The notes beneath the pieces were generated by a model. That model had not been told where the DNA came from. It worked only from the letters and a program-made list of their open reading frames with translations, and ran no database searches. From Hyphomicrobiaceae bacterium (lineage in GTDB: Bacteria; Pseudomonadota; Alphaproteobacteria; Rhizobiales; Methyloligellaceae): DNA of 64,000 bases. A program made the translations under genes and the position numbers. This document shows positions 59,314 to 64,000 of the stretch, piece by piece. Location: NCBI GenBank assembly GCA_020637815.1, contig JACKJS010000001.1:1426001-1490000 (forward strand), in the 5' to 3' direction. Numbering within the stretch: the first letter of the stretch is position 1; each line of letters begins with the position of its first letter.

Positions 59314-59407
59314 GCGAATTCATTCCTTCAGAGGCGCTGGCGCCAAGCTTGAGCGAAGCGCCGTCGGCAGCTTCCTCGCTGGTTGAAACGTACGACGCGC
59401 GTTGCGT

Positions 59408-60598
59408 CTAGCTCTCCACTACGATCTTCGGCGCTTGCTTGGCCGCGCTCGACGCCCTTTGGATTTCCGCCCACGCCATGGCGGCGATATCGCGGTACGC
59501 GCTGGACACTTCGCTGTCCGGCTGGCTCACCAGAATTGGCTTTCCGTCGTCGGACGTTTCGCGCACCGACATGGTCAGCGGCACCTCGCCCAAGAACGGC
59601 ACACCGAGTTTCGCGGCCTCGGCTTTCGCCCCGCCATGCCCAAAAATGTCGGACCGCCCACCGCAATGCGGGCACAGGAAGGTAGACATGTTCTCGACGA
59701 TGCCGAGGACGGGCACATTCACTTTCTTGAACATATTGAGACCCTTACGCGCATCGATCAGCGCAAGGTCCTGCGGTGTGGACACGATCACCGCGCCGGC
59801 CAGCGGAACTTGCTGGGCCATGGTGAGCTGCGCGTCTCCAGTACCCGGAGGCATGTCGACCACCAGCACATCCAGCTCACCCCAGGCGACATCCTTCAAC
59901 ATCTGCGAGAGCGCGGAAATTACCATCGGGCCCCGCCAGATCATCGGCGTGTCTTCGTCCACAAGGAAGCCCATGGACATAACCTTGAGCCCGTATTGGC
60001 GCATGGGATCGAGCTTGTTGCCCGCCAGCTGTTGCGGCTGACCGCTGAGCCCGAGCAGGCGCGGCATCGAGGGCCCATAGATGTCGGCATCGAGAATGCC
60101 GACCTTCAGGTCCCGATCCTTGAGCGCCAAGGCAAGATTGACCGCCGTGGTCGATTTGCCCACGCCGCCCTTGCCAGAGGCAACGGCGATGATGTGGCGA
60201 ACGCCCGGGACACCGCCGGGCCTGTGACGTGCCTCGCGGGCGGCCCCCGGACGAGCGAACCCGCCTTGCGCCGGCGATCCCGGCACCCCAGAGCCATTCC
60301 CGGGCGCCGCTCCGCGGACGGGCGTCGGTCGCGCGCTTCCCGGTTCGCGATCTGCGGTCAGCGCGACCGTAGCGCTCTCAACGCCGGGCAGTCCTTCCAC
60401 AACGGTCGCGGCGGCTTTCCGCAGCTCTTCGAACTCACCGGCTCGGGCCGGATCGACCGAAATCGCGAAATACACTCTGCCGTTCTGAATGACGACTTCT
60501 GAGACGAGGCCGAGCGACACGATATTGTCGGTGAGATCGGGGCTCTTCACGCCTCGCAGCGCTGCTAGAATCTGGTCTTTAGTTGGTGATTTGGTCAT
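59408..60598 (-). CDS. apbC: Mrp/ApbC family iron-sulfur cluster carrier ATPase
   Basis: Carries and transfers Fe-S clusters; MinD-type ATPase, 396 residues. The N-terminal part is a DUF59/MIP18 domain (QILAALRGVKSPDL), then an Ala/Gly/Pro linker, and the ATPase with ASGKGGVGKSTTAVNLALA (deviant Walker A), DADIYGPSMP, MPPGTGDAQL (Walker B region) and FLCPHCGGRSDIFG with the bridging CxxC. ATG at 60598 (MTKSPTKDQ) is the natural start; upstream frame is non-conserved. A terminator lies further upstream at 60781. Confidence 0.92.
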   Translation of the reverse strand: MTKSPTKDQILAALRGVKSPDLTDNIVSLGLVSEVVIQNGRVYFAISVDPARAGEFEELRKAAATVVEGLPGVESATVALTADREPGSARPTPVRGAAPGNGSGVPGSPAQGGFARPGAAREARHRPGGVPGVRHIIAVASGKGGVGKSTTAVNLALALKDRDLKVGILDADIYGPSMPRLLGLSGQPQQLAGNKLDPMRQYGLKVMSMGFLVDEDTPMIWRGPMVISALSQMLKDVAWGELDVLVVDMPPGTGDAQLTMAQQVPLAGAVIVSTPQDLALIDARKGLNMFKKVNVPVLGIVENMSTFLCPHCGGRSDIFGHGGAKAEAAKLGVPFLGEVPLTMSVRETSDDGKPILVSQPDSEVSSAYRDIAAMAWAEIQRASSAAKQAPKIVVES

Positions 60599-61078
60599 TT
60601 TCCGCGTCTTTGTCTTAGGCTTTTGCCGGGAATGTAGTGATGAACACGCCGCAGTGCAAAATTTCCAAGGGCTTAGCGGCAAATACCACCAGCCACGGAC
60701 CTGTCGAACAGGGTGCGCCGATGGACCGCCACGTTTCCGGCTCCGGCCTCTTTCTACGCCGCTTGAGCTGGACGCCAAGAAAAAAGCCCGGCGTTGCCGC
60801 CGGGCTTTCGGGCTTGGGGAGAGCCATAGGCCGGGCGGGACTTGGGTTCGGGTAGGGTGCGCGTCCCGCCGGGCCGGTCTGTTAAACGTGGGGAACATAC
60901 AAAAGTTCCCGTTCCGAGCGCTCCTCTGCAACCGCGACGGCCATCTGGAGCCAACCGCCCGCGTTCAAAAAGAAACGCCGGTCAAGCCTTCATTAACCAG
61001 CTCGGCCGCATTCTCTTGGCTGAAGGGCGGGATTGCTCCTGCGACCGCCCGGCAGCGAAGGAAACCGACGGGGGACAA
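60599..61078. other. 480 bp intergenic region with strong RNA-structure signals
   Basis: No protein gene is supported. It contains a perfect 11 bp terminator stem (60783-60810), a 13 bp stem with one mismatch (60829-60841 with 60863-60875), and GGGAAC-N8-GTTCCC (60891-60910). The three lie in a row and may belong to one minus-strand RNA. The mrp promoter should lie between 60599 and 60780. Confidence 0.5.
60775..60890 (-). ncRNA. Candidate small RNA ending at a strong minus-strand terminator
   Basis: On the minus strand, GGCCCGGCGGGAC pairs with GTCCCGCCCGGCC (12 of 13) around a 21 nt loop, followed by the perfect stem AAAGCCCGGCG-GCAA-CGCCGGGCTTT and TTTTTTC. No protein gene on that strand ends here, and mrp starts only 180 bp beyond. 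The 5' end and promoter are not clear: only a weak TATGTT near 60896. Alternative: leftover of a decayed gene's terminator. Confidence 0.4.
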
Positions 61079-61720
61079 ATGCGCGCTGTGGCCGGCCCGA
61101 ACAGGGCCCAGAATTCGAGTCGAAAATCCCTGCAAAATGAAATCGACCGCCACTCGGAAGCCCTGTCGCGCTTCGCCGAATTGGCCCTTCAAGGAGGACT
61201 CGAGGCCCCGGTCTGTACGCTAGTGCTCCGCTCGGCCGAATCGGTACCGGCCTTCGCTCTTGCGAACACGAGAGAGACTTTGGCGGCGGCAGGCATCCGT
61301 GCGAGAGCCGTGCTGACAAAAGCCAATCCCGAGCAACAACTCCACAGTTTCTTCGGCGTGCTTGCGGCACTTTCGCCCGACACCGAACTTGGCGGATTGG
61401 TCCGCTGGGCGCGGCACCCGCGGCTTATGGACGCTCACGAGCAGGCGGTCTACGGCCCGGAACTCTGTTGGACGGGCGACGCCATGCGCCGGGACGCGGA
61501 CAAGCGCAACGCGTTGGCGCTGTTCGAGACCGGCCCCGACGCCATCATCCGCGGGTCCCATGCCTTCAAGGCACTCTGGGCCGCATCCGAACCCCTGCCT
61601 GACCACCTCCTGGACATTCCTGCATCCGCTGACCGCCCCTGCGCCGACAGTTGCGCGAAGGATGCACCACCCTCGACCAGGACACCGCCAACCGAAGGGT
61701 GGCCTTTGCTGCGGCATTGA
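61079..61720 (+). CDS. Hypothetical protein (213 aa)
   Basis: The ATG at 61079 has GGGGG 5 nt upstream; the longer frame back to 60842 crosses structured intergenic DNA and is not used. The protein is helical and Arg/Ala-rich, with LVLRSAESVPAFALANTRETLAAAG, then LGGLVRWARHPRLMDAHEQ and ELCWTGDAMRRD. The C-terminal 35 residues are Pro/Ser/Asp-rich. The middle looks like an alpha/beta globular unit, but I recognise no family. The context, between Mrp and an Ivy-type inhibitor, gives no function. Confidence 0.6.
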   Translation: MRAVAGPNRAQNSSRKSLQNEIDRHSEALSRFAELALQGGLEAPVCTLVLRSAESVPAFALANTRETLAAAGIRARAVLTKANPEQQLHSFFGVLAALSPDTELGGLVRWARHPRLMDAHEQAVYGPELCWTGDAMRRDADKRNALALFETGPDAIIRGSHAFKALWAASEPLPDHLLDIPASADRPCADSCAKDAPPSTRTPPTEGWPLLRH

Positions 61721-61806
61721 CCTCCGGCGTTTCCGTCCCGGCGTTATAATATCGTCACCCTTTGGTGCGACCGGTTCGGCATTCGATGCGGACGACGGAG
61801 TTCCCA

Positions 61807-62241
61807 ATGCGCCTCACGGTTCTGATGGCCTTGCTGCTATTTTCGAGTTCGCCTGCGTTAGCGCAAGACCACGCGGGAGACGCTGGCCAAGCCGCCGCTC
61901 AAGGGCCCATTCTAGGAGATCTGCTCAAACGGCCGGCTTACTTCGAGGCGTGGCAGGCCCTGTTGGGGTCGGAGACGCCGCCGGATTGGGTGACCGAATA
62001 TACCGCAACTCTGGACGGACCGCCGGTGCCGAATATCCCCGTCACGATCGACGGCCACACCTACACGCTCGGCTTTACGTGCAAACCCAATGAGTGCGAG
62101 GATAATCAGCTCTACGTTTTGTTCGCGCCGGACGGAAGCAAGGCTTGGGCCTTGATGGCGACCGCAAGTGCCGGAATCATCTGGCTCGGCTATCCCGACG
62201 AACGCATTCAAACCGCGATCAATGGAGCGTTGAAGAAGTAG
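61807..62241 (+). CDS. Ivy-type lysozyme inhibitor (periplasmic)
   Basis: 144 residues. Signal peptide MRLTVLMALLLFSSSPALAQ, then a mature region with YTLGFTCKPNECEDNQLYVLF, where CKPNEC (Cys92, Cys97) matches the CKPHDC loop that plugs lysozyme in the Ivy family, though the central histidine is asparagine here. Ivy proteins protect the cell wall against vertebrate lysozyme or endogenous lytic transglycosylases. ATG at 61807 has GGAG upstream. The next dehydrogenase gene starts 10 bp after its stop. Confidence 0.75.
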   Translation: MRLTVLMALLLFSSSPALAQDHAGDAGQAAAQGPILGDLLKRPAYFEAWQALLGSETPPDWVTEYTATLDGPPVPNIPVTIDGHTYTLGFTCKPNECEDNQLYVLFAPDGSKAWALMATASAGIIWLGYPDERIQTAINGALKK

Positions 62242-62251
62242 CGGGTCCGCC

Positions 62252-63262
62252 ATGACAGGGACGATGGCAGCAATGCTTCTGGAGAGGGCGGGTACGCGGC
62301 TCGATCCCGCGACGCTGCCGATACCCACGCCCGGTCCGCGCCAAATTCTCCTCAAGGTTCTCGCCTGCGGGGTTTGCCGCACCGATCTCCACATCTATGA
62401 CGGCGAACTGGATCATCCCAAGCTCCCCCTCATTCTCGGCCATGAGATCGTCGGCCGGGTCGAGGCGATGGGTCCAGAGGCGATGGGCTTCGATATCGGC
62501 ATGCGGGTGGGCGTGCCATGGCTCGGCTATACCGACGGCACATGCCGTTATTGCCGCGAAGGCCAGGAGAATCTTTGCGACGCACCGCGCTTCACCGGCT
62601 ACCAAATCGACGGCGGCTACGCGGCCTACACGGTTGCGGACGAACGCTACTGCTTCCCGCTTCCCGAAGGCTACTCGGACGCAGAAGCCGCGCCGCTTCT
62701 GTGCGCCGGGCTGATCGGCTACCGCTCGTTGAAGATGGCCGAGGCGGCGCTGAAGGGCGAGACCAAGCGGCTCGGTATTTACGGCTTTGGTGCCGCGGCC
62801 CATATCGTGGCCCAGGTTGCCCGGCATCGGGGCTATGCGACCTATGCCTTCACCAGCCCCGGCGACGGCCAGGCTCAAGACTTCGCACGCTCTCTCGGCG
62901 CTGCTTGGGCCGGCGGGTCCGACGAAGCGCCGCCGGAGGAATTGGACGCGGCCATTCTGTTCGCGCCGGTAGGGCCGCTCGTGCCGGCGGCGTTACGCGC
63001 GTTGCGCAAAGGCGGCATCGTCGTGTGCGGCGGAATCCACATGAGCGATATTCCGCAATTCCCCTACGACATTCTGTGGGAAGAGCGGGAGATTCGTTCG
63101 GTCGCCAATCTAACCCGTGACGATGCGCGCGAATTCCTGGCGCTCGCCCCGCAAATCCCGGTCAAGACCACGGTCGTTCCGATGAAGCTGTCGCAGGCGA
63201 ACGAAGCGCTGCAGCGCCTGCGCGAAGGCGCCCTGACGGGGGCCGCCGTTCTTATTCCATAG
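62252..63262 (+). CDS. Zinc-dependent alcohol dehydrogenase (AdhP-like)
   Basis: 336 residues, medium-chain zinc dehydrogenase. Catalytic zinc: Cys39 in LACGVCRTD and His in GHEIVGR; structural zinc CRYCREGQENLC. The nucleotide-binding loop reads GIYGFGAAAHIVAQ, with Gly-x-Gly-x-x-Ala rather than GGLG, as in some alphaproteobacterial members. The substrate is unknown; a short alcohol or aldehyde is likely. It is 10 bp after the Ivy-type gene, so probably co-transcribed. It precedes a NarL-type regulator by 89 bp. Confidence 0.85.
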   Translation: MTGTMAAMLLERAGTRLDPATLPIPTPGPRQILLKVLACGVCRTDLHIYDGELDHPKLPLILGHEIVGRVEAMGPEAMGFDIGMRVGVPWLGYTDGTCRYCREGQENLCDAPRFTGYQIDGGYAAYTVADERYCFPLPEGYSDAEAAPLLCAGLIGYRSLKMAEAALKGETKRLGIYGFGAAAHIVAQVARHRGYATYAFTSPGDGQAQDFARSLGAAWAGGSDEAPPEELDAAILFAPVGPLVPAALRALRKGGIVVCGGIHMSDIPQFPYDILWEEREIRSVANLTRDDAREFLALAPQIPVKTTVVPMKLSQANEALQRLREGALTGAAVLIP

Positions 63263-63351
63263 TAGCGTTACGGCTCCGCGAGTATTGCGGCACAATGCGC
63301 GCTTTCAGGCTTTCCGCGTTCCACGAAGCAAGAGCTGGGCGACCGCGACCG

Positions 63352-64000
63352 ATGACCAAAATCTTGATCGTTGACGATCACCCGATGTTCCGCGAGGCAC
63401 TGCGCAGCGCCGTCAAATTTTCACGGCGGGACGCCGAGATTCTCGAGGCGGGCAGCATCGAGGCCGCACGCACAACCATTCAGGACGAGCCGGGCATAGA
63501 GATCGTTCTGCTCGATCTGTCGCTGCCCGGAACGACCGGATTCGAAGGCCTCATGTTGCTGCGTTCGTCTTTCCCGCGAATCCCGATCATGATCGTTTCG
63601 GGCCTGGACGATCCCAAAATCATCCAGGAAGCGATCCGGCTCGGCGCCGCGGGATTCGTACCGAAATCGGTCGACAAGGAGACGCTCGCGGAAGGACTGT
63701 CCGAAGTGCTGAACGGTTCGGTCTTCGTGCCCGCCGAGTCAGCCCCGAATGCGCTGGACCCGCGCGCATCGAGCCGGACCAGCGATATTGCTGACCGCGT
63801 CGCCGACCTGACCCCGGCGCAAATGCGCGTTCTGCAGCTCATCCGTCATGGCCAGCTCAACAAACAAATCGCCTACGAACTTGGGGTGAGCGAGACGACC
63901 GTTAAGGCCCATGTTTCCGAAATCCTGCGTAAGCTGAACGTGGTCAGCCGGACCCAGGCGGTGATCAAGACCTCTCAGCTCGACTTCGAGGCAATCCTCG
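63352..64000 (+). CDS. NarL/FixJ-type response regulator (3' end beyond window)
   Basis: 216 residues are visible with no stop before base 64000. Receiver domain: VDDHPMFREAL, phospho-acceptor Asp55 in LLDLSLPGTTGFEG, and Lys in GFVPKSVDKE. The output LuxR-type HTH is LTPAQMRVLQLIRHGQ then GVSETTVKAHVSEILRKL. There is no sensor kinase in the window. ATG at 63352 is the first start before the domain. Proteins of this type near dehydrogenases include AgmR/ExaE-like regulators of alcohol oxidation, which is only a suggestion here. Confidence 0.88.
   Translation, partial: MTKILIVDDHPMFREALRSAVKFSRRDAEILEAGSIEAARTTIQDEPGIEIVLLDLSLPGTTGFEGLMLLRSSFPRIPIMIVSGLDDPKIIQEAIRLGAAGFVPKSVDKETLAEGLSEVLNGSVFVPAESAPNALDPRASSRTSDIADRVADLTPAQMRVLQLIRHGQLNKQIAYELGVSETTVKAHVSEILRKLNVVSRTQAVIKTSQLDFEAIL

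Noticed and set aside
60894..60909. Possible LexA/SOS box GAAC-N8-GTTC
   Set aside because: The alphaproteobacterial SOS box is a direct repeat GTTC-N7-GTTC; this palindrome and spacing do not fit.
60842..61078. N-terminal extension of the hypothetical protein at 61079
   Set aside because: It crosses structured intergenic DNA, is Arg/Pro-rich, and the ATG at 61079 has a strong ribosome-binding site.
1..64000. CRISPR array, prophage or insertion sequence
   Set aside because: No regularly spaced repeats, transposase, phage structural gene or flanking inverted repeats with target duplication were seen.

Overview
The window is a contiguous piece of a GC-rich alphaproteobacterial chromosome, most likely from the Hyphomicrobiales (rhizobial order). 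I infer this from the gene set: a GcrA cell-cycle regulator, a PodJ-like Sel1/peptidoglycan-binding polarity protein, a class I lysyl-tRNA synthetase, the fused long form of dCTP deaminase, a SAM-II riboswitch, a PstA with an N-terminal extension, and TIGR02186 beside a TauE exporter. Two sodium-coupled transporters (SSS and AGCS) hint at a marine or salty habitat. Genus is not decidable; a Hyphomicrobium/Methyloceanibacter-like methylotroph is only a guess. I see no insertion sequence, prophage, integrase or CRISPR array.

Layout. 1-4.3 kb: end of an autotransporter, a two-subunit sodium/solute symporter, proline iminopeptidase and a YjbQ protein. 4.4-9.4 kb: the PodJ-like protein, then a TauE/SafE exporter coupled to TIGR02186. 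9.4-16.5 kb: the PdeM-Lhr DNA-damage pair, a coupled DUF952-pyrD-arsC operon, an S24 repressor and a membrane-anchored SNase-like protein. 16.5-28.8 kb: lysK, TerB-like, LysR, HdeD, a fatty-acid hydroxylase, an amino-acid-type binding protein, an XagB-like glycosyltransferase, tRNA-Gly(CCC), a radical SAM protein and an XRE regulator. 28.8-31.7 kb: a quorum-sensing block, luxR-luxI-phyH-small acidic ORF, all on the minus strand. 31.7-42 kb: alanine symporter, dCTP deaminase, a DJ-1 protein, riboswitch-controlled metZ, argE, and an argD-argF-hslO operon. 42-51 kb: gcrA facing a complete phosphate regulon (phoR-pstSCAB-phoU-phoB, minus strand). 51-64 kb: ada, two zinc alcohol dehydrogenases, moaA, a GGDEF-EAL protein, asparagine synthase, Mrp, an Ivy-type lysozyme inhibitor and a NarL-type response regulator cut by the window end.

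How the parts work together. The Pho block is self-contained: the PhoR kinase and PhoB regulator sit at its two ends, a three-unit Pho-box-like element lies before pstS, and stem-loops lie in the pstS leader and between pstS and pstC. The metZ leader has a SAM-II aptamer followed by an intrinsic terminator and a possible antiterminator, which suggests SAM-dependent attenuation. The most unusual block is the quorum-sensing cluster: a LuxI synthase is followed at once by a 2-oxoglutarate/Fe(II) dioxygenase and a translationally coupled small acidic protein of unknown function, which raises the possibility that the signal is oxidatively tailored. Other points of interest are an ornithine carbamoyltransferase with a histone-H1-like tail, five GANTC methylation sites ahead of gcrA, and a structured, terminator-ended minus-strand element near 60.8 kb that may be a small RNA.
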